A DNA stretch of 38,110 bases, taken from Coriobacteriaceae bacterium (lineage in GTDB: Bacteria > Actinomycetota > Coriobacteriia > Coriobacteriales > Coriobacteriaceae). Both the position numbers and the translations under genes were made by a program. Shown one piece after another: positions 25,188 through 33,197 of this stretch (its first letter is position 1; each line of letters starts with the position of its first letter). The stretch spans positions 101,004 to 139,113 of the forward strand of contig CABIWB010000005.1 in NCBI GenBank assembly GCA_902362275.1. The letters are read 5' to 3'. The notes beneath the pieces are model-generated. The model searched no databases. It was not told the DNA's origin and saw nothing but the letters and a program-made list of their open reading frames with translations.

Positions 25188-26336
25188 TCATTCCCCCTTC
25201 CCGATAACGACGTCATTTCCAACGACGGCCGTATCCTTGGTGGTATCGACAGAGCCGAGCTTCACGCCCTCTTCGACCGTGGAGTTCTCGCCCAAAATTG
25301 CGCGGCAGATGTGCGCGCCGCTCTTAACGTGCGCACCCGGCAGTAGCACGGAGTCCTCGACCACGGCGCGCTCCTCGATGATGACATCGGTCGAAAGGAT
25401 CGAGTGGCGAGCGGTGCCGTAGATCTTGCAGCCGTTGGAGACCAGGCAGTCGTCCAGGCGACCATCCGGGCCAATGTAGTGCGGCGGGCGCGTGGTGATG
25501 TTGGACATGATGGGGAAGTGCTTGTCAAACAGATCGAACTCGGGGTTGTTGCCCAGCAGGTCCATCGAGGTCTCGTGGAAGCTGGCGATGGTGCCGACGT
25601 CCTTCCAAAAGCCGTGGAACTCGTAGCTGTACAGGCGCTTGCCCTCGCCGAGCAGCTTGGGGATGATGTCCTTGCCAAAGTCGTGGCTCGAGCGCTGGTC
25701 CAGAGCGTCCTCTTCGAGCGCCTCGATCAGCACGTCGGCCGAGAAGATGTAGATGCCCATGGACGCGAGGTTCGAATCGGGCTTATCGGGCTTCTCGGTG
25801 AACTTGGTGATGCGGCCGTCCTCGGGGTCGGTGGTTAGGATGCCAAAGCGGCTGGCCTCCTCCCACGGCACGGGCATAACGCTCACCGTGAGGTCGGCGT
25901 TGTTCTCAATGTGCGTCTTGAGCATCTTGCGGTAGTCCATGCGATACAGGTGATCGCCCGAAAGAATCAGGACGTACTTGGGGTCGTTGGCCTTGATGTA
26001 GTCGAGGTTCTGCGTAATGGCGTCGGCCGTGCCCGCATACCAGGCGCCACCGGTCTGCGTCTCGTACGGCGGCAGGATCGACACGCCGCCGTCGCGGCTG
26101 TCAAGATCCCACGCCTCGCCGGAGCCCACGTAGGCATGCAGCAGGTAGGGGCGATACTGCGTCAGAACGCCCACCGTGTCGATGCCCGAGTTGGAGCAGT
26201 TGGAGAGCGAAAAGTCGATAATGCGGAACTTACCACCAAAGCTGACCGCCGGCTTAGCGATCTTTTGGGTGAGTGCCCCCAATCGGCTGCCCTGTCCTCC
26301 TGCGAGGAGCATCGCGATGCATTCTTTCTTACTCAT
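25188..26336 (-). CDS. glgC: Glucose-1-phosphate adenylyltransferase catalytic subunit
   Basis: A 382-residue enzyme that makes ADP-glucose from glucose-1-phosphate and ATP, the committed step of glycogen synthesis. It begins with [34 protein letters not shown], the intact nucleotide-binding loop and substrate lysine region. The further motifs [26 protein letters not shown] (catalytic Asp) and [10 protein letters not shown] are all present. The C-terminal third is a left-handed beta-helix ([25 protein letters not shown]). AGAAGGAGAAATCG precedes the ATG, and that site lies in the loop of a short hairpin. It is followed four bases later by glgD. Confidence 0.96.
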   Translation of the reverse strand: MSKKECIAMLLAGGQGSRLGALTQKIAKPAVSFGGKFRIIDFSLSNCSNSGIDTVGVLTQYRPYLLHAYVGSGEAWDLDSRDGGVSILPPYETQTGGAWYAGTADAITQNLDYIKANDPKYVLILSGDHLYRMDYRKMLKTHIENNADLTVSVMPVPWEEASRFGILTTDPEDGRITKFTEKPDKPDSNLASMGIYIFSADVLIEALEEDALDQRSSHDFGKDIIPKLLGEGKRLYSYEFHGFWKDVGTIASFHETSMDLLGNNPEFDLFDKHFPIMSNITTRPPHYIGPDGRLDDCLVSNGCKIYGTARHSILSTDVIIEERAVVEDSVLLPGAHVKSGAHICRAILGENSTVEEGVKLGSVDTTKDTAVVGNDVVIGKGE

Positions 26337-26360
26337 CGATTTCTCCTTCTGTCATCGATG
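26334..26360 (-). promoter_or_regulatory. Hairpin enclosing the glgC ribosome-binding site
   Basis: CATCGAT at 26334-26340 and ATCGATG at 26354-26360 are exact complements. On the minus-strand RNA the arms bracket the Shine-Dalgarno AGAAGGAG in a 13-base loop, and the glgC start codon is inside the 3' arm. A 7-bp stem may reduce initiation. Seen directly; a regulatory role is only a guess. Confidence 0.4.
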
Positions 26361-26375
26361 TTCCTAACCCATTAG

Positions 26376-26406
26376 CGACGGGCGCGGCGCTACGTCACGC
26401 CCGTCG
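26376..26406. repeat. Intercistronic hairpin between glgP and glgC
   Basis: CGACGGGCG (26376-26384) pairs exactly with CGCCCGTCG (26398-26406), with a 13-base loop, in the 107-base gap between the glgP stop and the glgC start. No T-run follows on the minus strand. A partial terminator or mRNA stabiliser is possible. Confidence 0.55.
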
Positions 26407-26443
26407 AGTAATGCCGTGCTGGCATAGGGGAGCTCGCGCGCCT

Positions 26444-28870
26444 TTACGCGTGCCAGATCTCGTCGCGGTACTCGCGAATGGTGCGGTCGCTCGAGAACCA
26501 GCCGCTCGAGGCGGTGTTGAGCAGGGCCTTGCGGTTCCAGGTCTCCTGGTCGCCATAGCTGCCGGTGAGCTTCTCCCACGCATCCACGTAGCTGCGGAAG
26601 TCTGCCATGACCAGGTCGGGGTCGTTGTTGTTCATGAGCTCGTTGTAGATGCTCTCGAAGTTGCCCGAAAGACCCGCAAACGTGTTGTCCTTGAGCTCGT
26701 CCATCACGCGGCCCAGACGCTCGCGATCGTTGTTGAGCGTATCCCACGCAAAGTAGCTGTTGGATGCCCAAAGCTGCTCGACCTCGGGGGCGGTCAGGCC
26801 AAAGATGGCCTCGTTCTCGCGACCGGCCAGATCGGCGATCTCGATGTTGGCGCCGTCGAGGGTGCCCAGCGTAATGGCGCCGTTCATCATGAGCTTCATG
26901 TTGGACGTGCCCGAGGCCTCCTTGCCGGCCGTGGAGATCTGCTCCGAGATCTCGGCGGCGGGGTAGATGAGCTGGGCGTTGCTCACGCGGAAGTTGGGGA
27001 TAAAGCAGACCTTCATGACCTCGTTGACGCGCGGGTCGTTGTTGATGACATCGGCCACGGAGTTAATGAGGCGGATGGTCTCCTTGGCGAAGGTGTAGCT
27101 CGAGGCAGCCTTGCCGCTAAAGATGAAGGTCGTCGGCGTCACGTGGAAGTTGGGATCGGCGATGCGACGGTTGTAGATGTCCATCACCTTCATGATGTTC
27201 ATGAGCTGGCGCTTGTAGGCATGGAAGCGCTTCACCTGAACATCGAAGACGGTGTTGGGGTCAATGACCAGACCGGTCTCGGCCTTAACGTAGGCGGCCA
27301 GGCGTTCCTTGTTGGCGCGCTTGGAGGCACCCACGGCCTTCAGGAACTCGGTGTCGTTCTGGAAACCTTTAAGCTTCTCCAGCTCAAAGGCGTCCTTCAG
27401 CCAGCCGTCGCCAATAGCATCGGTCACGAGCTTGGCATAGGTGGGGTTGGCCTCGGCAAAGAAGCGACGGTGCGAGATGCCGTTGGTCTTGTTGTTGAAC
27501 TTCTCGGGCGTCAGAGCGTAGAAGTCCTTGAGCACGATGTTCTTGATGATGTCGGAGTGGATCTTGGCCACGCCGTTGACGCTATGGCTGCAGATCACAG
27601 ACAGGTTGGCCATGCGAATCTCGCCGTCCCACAGGATGGCGGTCTGGCGCAGACGCTCCTGCCAGCCCTCCTGCGTGGTGTCGAACGACTCGTGCCAACG
27701 ACGGCTGATCTCGTCGATGATCTGGTACACGCGGGGGAGGAGCTTGGAGAACGTGCCGATGGGCCACTTCTCCAGAGCCTCGGGCAGGATGGTGTGGTTG
27801 GTGTAGCTCACGACCTGCGTCACGATGTTCCAGGCGTCATCCCACTCGAGCTTCTTCTCGTCGATGAGGATACGCATGAGCTCGGGGCCGCACATGGCGG
27901 GGTGCGTGTCGTTGGTGTGGATGGCCACAAACTGCGGCAGCAGCTCCCAATTCTCGCCGTGCTCCTTCTCAAAGGTGTCGAGCAGGCTGTAGATGCCGGC
28001 CGAGACAAACAGGTACTCCTGCTTCAGGCGCAGCAGACGGCCGTGCTCGCCGGCGTCGTTGGGGTAGAGGATGGCGCTGATGGCCTCGGCCTCGGCGCGC
28101 TCGGCGTCGGCCAGGGCATAGTCGCCGCGGTTGAAGGCCTCAAGGTCAAAGTGCTCCTCAACCGGCTCGGCGGCCCAGACGCGCAGCTTGTTGACGGTCT
28201 CGCCGGCATAGCCCACAACGGGGATGTCGTAGGGGACGGCCAGGATATCCTGCGTGTCCACCGTGCGGTAGAACGTGCGGCCGTTCTCCTCAAAGCCCTC
28301 AACATGGCCACCAAACTTGATGGTCACGGCCTTATCCTGACGACGGACCTCCCAGGGATAGCCGTGGGTGAGCCACTCGTCGGTGGCCTCGACCTGGCTG
28401 CCGTTGACGATCTCCTGCTTAAACAGGCCGTAGCGGTAGCGCATGCCGTTGCCGTAGCCGGCAATGCCCTCGGCTGCCATGGAATCCAGGAAGCACGCGG
28501 CCAGACGGCCCAGGCCACCGTTGCCCAGTGCCGGATCGGGCTCCTGGTTCTCGATGACGGACAGATCAAAGCCCATGTCGTCGAGCGCCTCGGCGACCAT
28601 GTCGCGCACGCCAAAGTTGAGCAGGTAGTTGTCGAGCAGGCGGCCGATCAAAAACTCGATCGAGAAGTAGTACACGCGCTTTTTGCCCTCGGCGGTGGCG
28701 CGGGCGTCACTCTTGGTGGCGACGGTGCGCGCCTTCTCGGCCACGAGCTTGGCCAGGGCGTTAAAGCGGTCGAGGTCGCTGGCGGCCTCGATGCTCTTAC
28801 CGCTGATGCTCATGACGGCATCGCGATAGAGCTCGGTAAACTCCTGCTTGTTGTCGAAGATCTTATTCAT
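26444..28870 (-). CDS. glgP: Glycogen/starch phosphorylase
   Basis: An 808-residue GT35 enzyme that phosphorolyses alpha-1,4-glucan ends to glucose-1-phosphate. Landmarks include NYLLNFGVRD, GNGGLGRLAACFLDSMA, the HTNDTHPAMCGPELMR segment, VQVKRFHAYKRQLMN, and the pyridoxal-phosphate site EASGTSNMKLMMNGA with Lys659. Length and motif order match the bacterial GlgP family. Unlike GlgA and GlgB beside it, it has no Lys/Ala tail and stops right after the core (YRDEIWHA). GGGGGAAAGGAACGT precedes the ATG. It is the second gene of the operon, 93 bases after glgB. Confidence 0.96.
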   Translation of the reverse strand: MNKIFDNKQEFTELYRDAVMSISGKSIEAASDLDRFNALAKLVAEKARTVATKSDARATAEGKKRVYYFSIEFLIGRLLDNYLLNFGVRDMVAEALDDMGFDLSVIENQEPDPALGNGGLGRLAACFLDSMAAEGIAGYGNGMRYRYGLFKQEIVNGSQVEATDEWLTHGYPWEVRRQDKAVTIKFGGHVEGFEENGRTFYRTVDTQDILAVPYDIPVVGYAGETVNKLRVWAAEPVEEHFDLEAFNRGDYALADAERAEAEAISAILYPNDAGEHGRLLRLKQEYLFVSAGIYSLLDTFEKEHGENWELLPQFVAIHTNDTHPAMCGPELMRILIDEKKLEWDDAWNIVTQVVSYTNHTILPEALEKWPIGTFSKLLPRVYQIIDEISRRWHESFDTTQEGWQERLRQTAILWDGEIRMANLSVICSHSVNGVAKIHSDIIKNIVLKDFYALTPEKFNNKTNGISHRRFFAEANPTYAKLVTDAIGDGWLKDAFELEKLKGFQNDTEFLKAVGASKRANKERLAAYVKAETGLVIDPNTVFDVQVKRFHAYKRQLMNIMKVMDIYNRRIADPNFHVTPTTFIFSGKAASSYTFAKETIRLINSVADVINNDPRVNEVMKVCFIPNFRVSNAQLIYPAAEISEQISTAGKEASGTSNMKLMMNGAITLGTLDGANIEIADLAGRENEAIFGLTAPEVEQLWASNSYFAWDTLNNDRERLGRVMDELKDNTFAGLSGNFESIYNELMNNNDPDLVMADFRSYVDAWEKLTGSYGDQETWNRKALLNTASSGWFSSDRTIREYRDEIWHA

Positions 28871-28963
28871 ACGTTCCTTTCCCCCGGGAGTTGTTCCCCA
28901 GAACGGTTATGACATGTATCCTACGCCCACGCGGGGCGGATAATTACAGCTGTAACGGCTTTG

Positions 28964-31249
28964 TTACGCATCCTTGGCAGACGGCTTAACAGAAGCAGAC
29001 TTGGCCTTGGTAGCGCTCTTTTTGGCAGCCGGCTTCTTGGTCGCGGTAGCCTTAGCAGCGGGCTTTGCGGCAGCCTTAGTTTTGGCCTTGGTCTTGGTCG
29101 TCGTAGCCTTCGCCTTGGCCGGAGCCTTCTTAGCAGCCGCAGCCTTGGGCTTTACCGTTGACGTGCGTTTGCGTGTCGCCTTCTTGGGCTCCTCGACCAC
29201 CGGCGGCTTAAAGCTGCTGGGACCGCGGCGCTTAAGCACCACGCCTGCCAGGCCGGGTACCTTGATCTCGATGGAGTCCATCTGCCCGTTCCAGGGATAG
29301 GGCTCGCTCGAGCAGGTGTAGGGCTCCTCGCCGGCATAACCGCTGCCGCCAAACTCGGGACGGTCAGAGTCAAAGATGACCTCCCAGTCGCCCTCGCGCG
29401 GCACGCCCACACGGAAGCTCTCGTAGCTCGCCGGGTCAAAGTTGATCAAGATCACCAGGTCGTCATCGACGTCCTCGCCCTGGCGCACAAAGCTCACGAT
29501 GGACTGCTTGGAGTTGTCCGCGTCGATCCAGGTAAAGCCGTCGTCGGTGTAGCCGCGCTCGTACAGGGCGGGCTCGGCGGTGTACAGGTGGTTGAGCGCC
29601 TTGATAAACGCCTGATGATGACGGTGGGTCTCGTACTGCTCGGTCAAGAACCACTGAATAGACTCGTAGTAGCGCCACTCAATAAACTGGCCGATCTCGT
29701 TGCCCATAAAGTTGAGCTTGGCACCGGGGTGAGTCATCTGGTAGAAGGCGAGCGTGCGCAGGCCGGCAAACTGGCGCCACCAGTCGCCCGGCATGCGGCC
29801 GATGAGCGAGCACTTGCCGTGCACAACCTCGTCGTGGCTCAGCGGGCAGATGAAGTTCTCGGTAAAGGCGTACATGATGGAGAACGTGAGCAGGCCGTGG
29901 TTGCCGGGGCGCCAGGGAAAATCGGTCTGCATGTAGTGCAGAGTGTCGTTCATCCAGCCCATGTCCCACTTATAGTGGAAGCCCAGGCCGCCGTCCTGCG
30001 GCGGATAGGTCACGAGCGGCCACGCGGTGGACTCCTCGGCCATCATCATCACGTCGGGGAAATGGGCCTCCACGGCGCAGTTGACCTGGCGGATAAACGC
30101 GCTGGCGTCCAGGTCCTCCTCGGTACCGTACTTATTGAACTTCTTTTGGACGGGATCATCGATGCCAAAGTTGAGGTACAGCATGCTGGACACGCCGTCC
30201 ATGCGAATGCCGTCCACGTGGAAGTTCTCAAGCCAGTACAGCACGTTGGAGACCAAGAATGAGCGGACCTCGCCGCGGGCGAAATCGAACTTATGCGTGC
30301 CCCAGTTGGGGTGAATCTCGTGCTCAAATAGCATATGGCCGTTAAAGGTGGCAAGGCCGTGGGAGTCGGCGCAAAAACCGCCGGGCACCCAGTCCATGAT
30401 CACGCCGATGCCCGCCTCGTGGCACGCATCGATAAAGTGCATGAGCTGCTGCGGGTTGCCGTAGCGCGACGTGGCGGCGTAGTAGCCGGTCGTCTGGTAG
30501 CCCCAGGAGCCGTCGAAGGGGTGTTCCATGAGCGGCATGACCTCGATATGCGTGTAGCCCATGTCGCGCACGTAGTCCACGAGCTCCACCGACAGGTCGT
30601 CGTAAGTGTAGAACTCGCCGCGCTGCGCGGGGAAGGGGTCCATGGGGCCGGGGTAGTTGCCGTACTCGTCCGGCTCGCCCTGCGGCGCATCGCCGTGGCG
30701 CTTCCACGAGCCAATATGCACCTCGTAGATGTTAAGCGGCTGCGACATGTGGTTGTGGCCGGCGCGGCGTTTGAGCCACGTGGCGTCGTTCCACTTGTAG
30801 CCATCGAGGGTCCACAGCACGCTCGCGGTACCCGGAGGGCATTCGGCCTTAAAGGCATACGGATCGGCCTTGTAGAGCTTCTCGCCCTCGTTGGTCTCGA
30901 TGAGATATTTATAGAGCTGGCCCTGCTCGGCGCCAGGAATAAAGCCTTCCCAAATAGCGCTCGTATGCACGGGCACCAGCGGGTTGGCTTCCTCATTCCA
31001 ATCGTTAAATTCGCCAATGACATGGACGCTCTTTACGTCGGGCGCCCAAACGCAAAAGCGCCAGCCACGCGTGCGCTGCTGCGTGTCGGGATGCGCGCCC
31101 ATCTTTTCCCAGCTGCGCTCCCACATACCAATGCCAAACAGATAGACATCGTCCTTGGAGAGCTCCGGTGCGTGCGGAGCCGGTTTGCGGGTTGCGGGCT
31201 TTTTAGCCGTTGGCTTTAGCTTTGTATCGCTCACGTTTGATCCCATCAT
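28964..31249 (-). CDS. glgB: 1,4-alpha-glucan branching enzyme GlgB with basic H1-like tails
   Basis: A GH13 enzyme of about 760 residues that forms alpha-1,6 branches in glycogen. A CBM48-type N-domain (FCVWAPDVKSVHVIGEFNDW) precedes the barrel. Catalytic regions are HVDGIRMDGVSSMLYL (nucleophile Asp), MMMAEESTAWP (acid/base Glu) and CPLSHDEVVHGK. The last ~78 residues (from VVEEPKKATRKRT) are a Lys/Ala/Thr/Pro tail with AKKAPAKAKA-like repeats, and the N-terminus (TKLKPTAKKPATRKPAP) is also basic. Ordinary GlgB ends just after the C-terminal beta domain. The start is uncertain: ATG 31249, ATG 31246 and GTG 31234 are possible and none has a strong ribosome-binding site. It is the first gene of the glg operon. 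Confidence 0.93.
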   Translation of the reverse strand: MMGSNVSDTKLKPTAKKPATRKPAPHAPELSKDDVYLFGIGMWERSWEKMGAHPDTQQRTRGWRFCVWAPDVKSVHVIGEFNDWNEEANPLVPVHTSAIWEGFIPGAEQGQLYKYLIETNEGEKLYKADPYAFKAECPPGTASVLWTLDGYKWNDATWLKRRAGHNHMSQPLNIYEVHIGSWKRHGDAPQGEPDEYGNYPGPMDPFPAQRGEFYTYDDLSVELVDYVRDMGYTHIEVMPLMEHPFDGSWGYQTTGYYAATSRYGNPQQLMHFIDACHEAGIGVIMDWVPGGFCADSHGLATFNGHMLFEHEIHPNWGTHKFDFARGEVRSFLVSNVLYWLENFHVDGIRMDGVSSMLYLNFGIDDPVQKKFNKYGTEEDLDASAFIRQVNCAVEAHFPDVMMMAEESTAWPLVTYPPQDGGLGFHYKWDMGWMNDTLHYMQTDFPWRPGNHGLLTFSIMYAFTENFICPLSHDEVVHGKCSLIGRMPGDWWRQFAGLRTLAFYQMTHPGAKLNFMGNEIGQFIEWRYYESIQWFLTEQYETHRHHQAFIKALNHLYTAEPALYERGYTDDGFTWIDADNSKQSIVSFVRQGEDVDDDLVILINFDPASYESFRVGVPREGDWEVIFDSDRPEFGGSGYAGEEPYTCSSEPYPWNGQMDSIEIKVPGLAGVVLKRRGPSSFKPPVVEEPKKATRKRTSTVKPKAAAAKKAPAKAKATTTKTKAKTKAAAKPAAKATATKKPAAKKSATKAKSASVKPSAKDA

Positions 31250-31445
31250 GACGCGGCAGCGTGTTGCCTTGGTGACTAGATGCGAAAGGTCCAAGGCTGC
31301 ACGAATCGAAGGGACGGCTAAGTTTCTGTGATTCGTTCCGCCTCGCGTGCTCGGTGGAACTTTCGGCAGAAACTACGATAACACCTGTGCGTTAGTTTTA
31401 TGGACGAAAGCGGATTTGCGGGGGCGTTTAATCGGTAAGCGACAT

Positions 31446-31558
31446 GTTTATACCACTGGTAGAATTACCGTGGTAAAACTCTTGACAGTTTTATCAATTT
31501 GGGTTTCAAAATTGTTTGGCTGACGTTTGGTAAAACGTTTTTAGCAGGATGTTTACCA
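31446..31558. promoter_or_regulatory. Divergent control region of glgB and the HAD gene with TGGTAAAAC boxes
   Basis: TGGTAAAAC (31471-31479) and GTTTTATCA (31488-31496) form a dyad whose 8-base spacer contains a perfect TTGACA (31482-31487), a plus-strand -35; the -10 at proper distance is weak (TTCAAA). A second box, TGGTAAAACGTTTTTAGCA, spans 31528-31546, and a half site GTTTACCA lies at 31551-31558. GTTTATACCAC at 31446 with GTGGTAAAAC forms a further outer dyad. On the minus strand TATAAA near 31452 could be a -10 for glgB. The repeated box and its sharing with the GH13-GH77 promoter point to a common repressor or activator. Confidence 0.6.
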
Positions 31559-31580
31559 TTTGATATCGAAAGGTTCGTTA

Positions 31581-32270
31581 ATGCCCCATTCCGCCACTCC
31601 CAAGGTTGCTTTTATTTTCGATTGCGATGGCACGCTGGTTAACAGCACCCCCGTTTGGGCTTATGCTCAGCCCGAGTTATTGCACCGTCACGGGATTGAC
31701 GTGACCGTGGATGACTTTGCCCAATTTGAGCATCTGTCGCTGGAGGATGAGTGCCAGGCCTACCACGACACGTGGGGCATTGGCGCGAATGGCGAGGAGC
31801 TGTATCGCGAGCTGGGTGAGATTTTGATTGATGGGTATTCCAAGGTGCCGCCGCGCGAGGGTCTCCTGGCATTTTTGGAGCAGGCGAAGGCGGCGGGCAT
31901 TGCCATGTGCGTGGCTACGTCCACGCCGGCCGAGCTGGTGCAGTCCGCGCTCGCTGGTGCCGGGCTCGACGCTTACATGGAGTTTGTTACCACGACGGGC
32001 GAGGCAGGACGCTCCAAGCAGTTCCCCGATGTGTACGAGCTGGCGCTGCTCCGCCTGGAGGAGCGTCATGGGTGCAAGTTTGAGCGCGCGTGGGTGTTTG
32101 AGGACGCGGTCTTTGGCCTTAAGAGCTCTGGGACCGCCGGCTTTATGCGTGTGGGTATTTATGACCCGCACGGCCGCATGAAGCGCGACGACGTACGCGC
32201 CAACTGCGATATCTTTATCGACAGCTACGAGGAGCTGGATCTGGCCCGCGTGCTTTCGTTTGAGGGATAG
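31581..32270 (+). CDS. HAD-superfamily phosphatase/phosphoglucomutase-like hydrolase
   Basis: ATG 31581 has GAAAGG about 8 bases upstream and gives 229 residues. Motif I is FIFDCDGTLVNS with Asp14 and Asp16, motif II is CVATST, a lysine follows in GRSKQFPD, and motif IV is VFEDAVFGLKS. A helical cap (about residues 20-90) marks subfamily I, the group that includes beta-phosphoglucomutase, phosphoglycolate phosphatase and sugar-phosphatases. The substrate cannot be read from sequence. It is divergent from glgB and shares its operator boxes, which favours a sugar phosphate, perhaps glucose-phosphate, as substrate (inference). The next gene starts 9 bases after its stop. Confidence 0.85.
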   Translation: MPHSATPKVAFIFDCDGTLVNSTPVWAYAQPELLHRHGIDVTVDDFAQFEHLSLEDECQAYHDTWGIGANGEELYRELGEILIDGYSKVPPREGLLAFLEQAKAAGIAMCVATSTPAELVQSALAGAGLDAYMEFVTTTGEAGRSKQFPDVYELALLRLEERHGCKFERAWVFEDAVFGLKSSGTAGFMRVGIYDPHGRMKRDDVRANCDIFIDSYEELDLARVLSFEG

Positions 32271-32279
32271 GCGAGGGCT

Positions 32280-32921
32280 GTGGCTTGCAAAGTTCTTGTA
32301 GTCTGCGGCTCGCCCGTGGTGGCGAGCGCGGATCTGTTGCGTAGGCTAGCGGGGGAGTGCGACCACGTTGTCGCCGTGGACCGCGGGCTCGACGCGCTGC
32401 TGGGCGCGGGGCTGGGCTGCGACGTGTATGTGGGGGATGCCGACACGGTGAGCGACGCGGGTCGCGCGTTGGTCGATGCCGCTGCCGATTTTGAAGTTGA
32501 GCGTCACGATTCGTACAAGGACTATACCGACCTGGCGTTGGCGCTGGAGTCCGTGCGCCGCCGCTGGCCGGGTGCCGAAGTGGTTGCGACCTGCGCCACC
32601 GGCGGCCGTCCGGATATGGCGCTGAGCGTGCTGGGCCTGCTCGCGGGCTACGAGGATGCCCCAGTCTGGATTGCCGAAGACGAGGTGGTCTCCCGCATCC
32701 TTCGCGCAGGCGAATCCTGGACCATCGAAGGCGCTAAAGGCAAGACCTTCTCCATCATCGCCATAGCTCCTAACACCGAGGTAAGCGAACACGGCCTAGA
32801 ATGGGAACTAGACCACAGCCCCCTGGGCCTGTTGGCCGACACGGGCATCAGCAACGTCGTCAGGTCAACAGCCACGATCCAAGTCCACACCGGCACCGCC
32901 GTATCTTACCTCTACAAGTAA
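32280..32921 (+). CDS. thiN: Thiamine pyrophosphokinase
   Basis: A 213-residue enzyme that converts thiamine to thiamine diphosphate with ATP. It starts at GTG 32280 after GGCGAGGGCT. Family landmarks are VVAVDRGLDALL, the acidic DVYVGDADTVSD, the KDYTDLALAL motif that binds metal and ATP, and ATGGRPDMALS corresponding to the usual GGRxDH region, with Met in place of His here. The C-terminal domain (about residues 135-213) is the beta-sandwich that completes the thiamine site. It overlaps no neighbour but probably shares the transcript of the HAD gene. Confidence 0.88.
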   Translation: MACKVLVVCGSPVVASADLLRRLAGECDHVVAVDRGLDALLGAGLGCDVYVGDADTVSDAGRALVDAAADFEVERHDSYKDYTDLALALESVRRRWPGAEVVATCATGGRPDMALSVLGLLAGYEDAPVWIAEDEVVSRILRAGESWTIEGAKGKTFSIIAIAPNTEVSEHGLEWELDHSPLGLLADTGISNVVRSTATIQVHTGTAVSYLYK

Positions 32922-32945
32922 GGTCTATCGCATAAGGGTTTTATC

Positions 32946-32998
32946 GGGACGGTGGATAGAAATAAGCGCTCGAAGAGTGATTATTTCTGCCCCGTCCC
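32946..32998. repeat. Long hairpin between thiN and tRNA-Ala
   Basis: GGGACGG (32946-32952) pairs with CCGTCCC (32992-32998), and inside AGAAATAA (32958-32965) pairs with TTATTTCT (32981-32988). The 15-base loop begins GCGCT. No T-run follows on the plus strand. It may end the thiN transcript imperfectly or belong to the same class of GGGAC-armed hairpins as those at 10233 and 14985. Confidence 0.65.
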
Positions 32999-33038
32999 AG
33001 GAAAACCCGTAAGTAAGAGATTCGACCCAAAAAAGTCC

Positions 33039-33067
33039 TTGCATCAAAGAAAGTCTTCCCCTATAGT
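33039..33067 (+). promoter_or_regulatory. Promoter of tRNA-Ala
   Basis: -35 TTGCAT (33039-33044) and -10 TATAGT (33062-33067) are 17 bases apart, and transcription would begin near 33074, just before the tRNA at 33081. Confidence 0.85.
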
Positions 33068-33080
33068 ATCTCCTCGTCAC

Positions 33081-33156
33081 GGGGGCGTAGCTCAGCTGGG
33101 AGAGCGCTTGACTGGCAGTCAAGAGGTCAGGGGTTCGATCCCCCTCGTCTCCACCA
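33081..33156 (+). tRNA. tRNA-Ala (anticodon GGC)
   Basis: A 76-base tRNA. The acceptor GGGGGCG pairs with CGTCTCC and includes the G3-U70 pair that marks alanine tRNAs. The D arm GCTCAGCTGGGAGAGC, the anticodon arm CTTGA-CTGGCAG-TCAAG with anticodon GGC, and the T arm CAGGGGTTCGATCCCCCT fit the standard fold. ACCA is encoded at the 3' end. It reads GCC codons. A promoter precedes it and a terminator follows. Confidence 0.97.
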
Positions 33157-33166
33157 TCGTGAATGT

Positions 33167-33197
33167 AAAGGCCTTTGGCATCCCGGAGGCCTTTTTT
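33167..33197 (+). terminator. Terminator after tRNA-Ala
   Basis: AAAGGCCT (33167-33174) pairs with AGGCCTTT (33187-33194) and is followed by further T residues (TTTTTT run at 33192-33197). It lies 10 bases past the tRNA. Confidence 0.9.

Noticed and set aside
26273..28912. 879-codon plus-strand open frame antisense to glgP
   Set aside because: It mirrors the codon phase of glgP, is rich in Val/Leu/Gly/His as shadow frames are in GC-rich DNA, and shows no family motif.
28964..31294. TTG 31294 as the glgB start
   Set aside because: It would add 15 residues with no similarity to the family and has no ribosome-binding site; later ATG or GTG codons are more likely.
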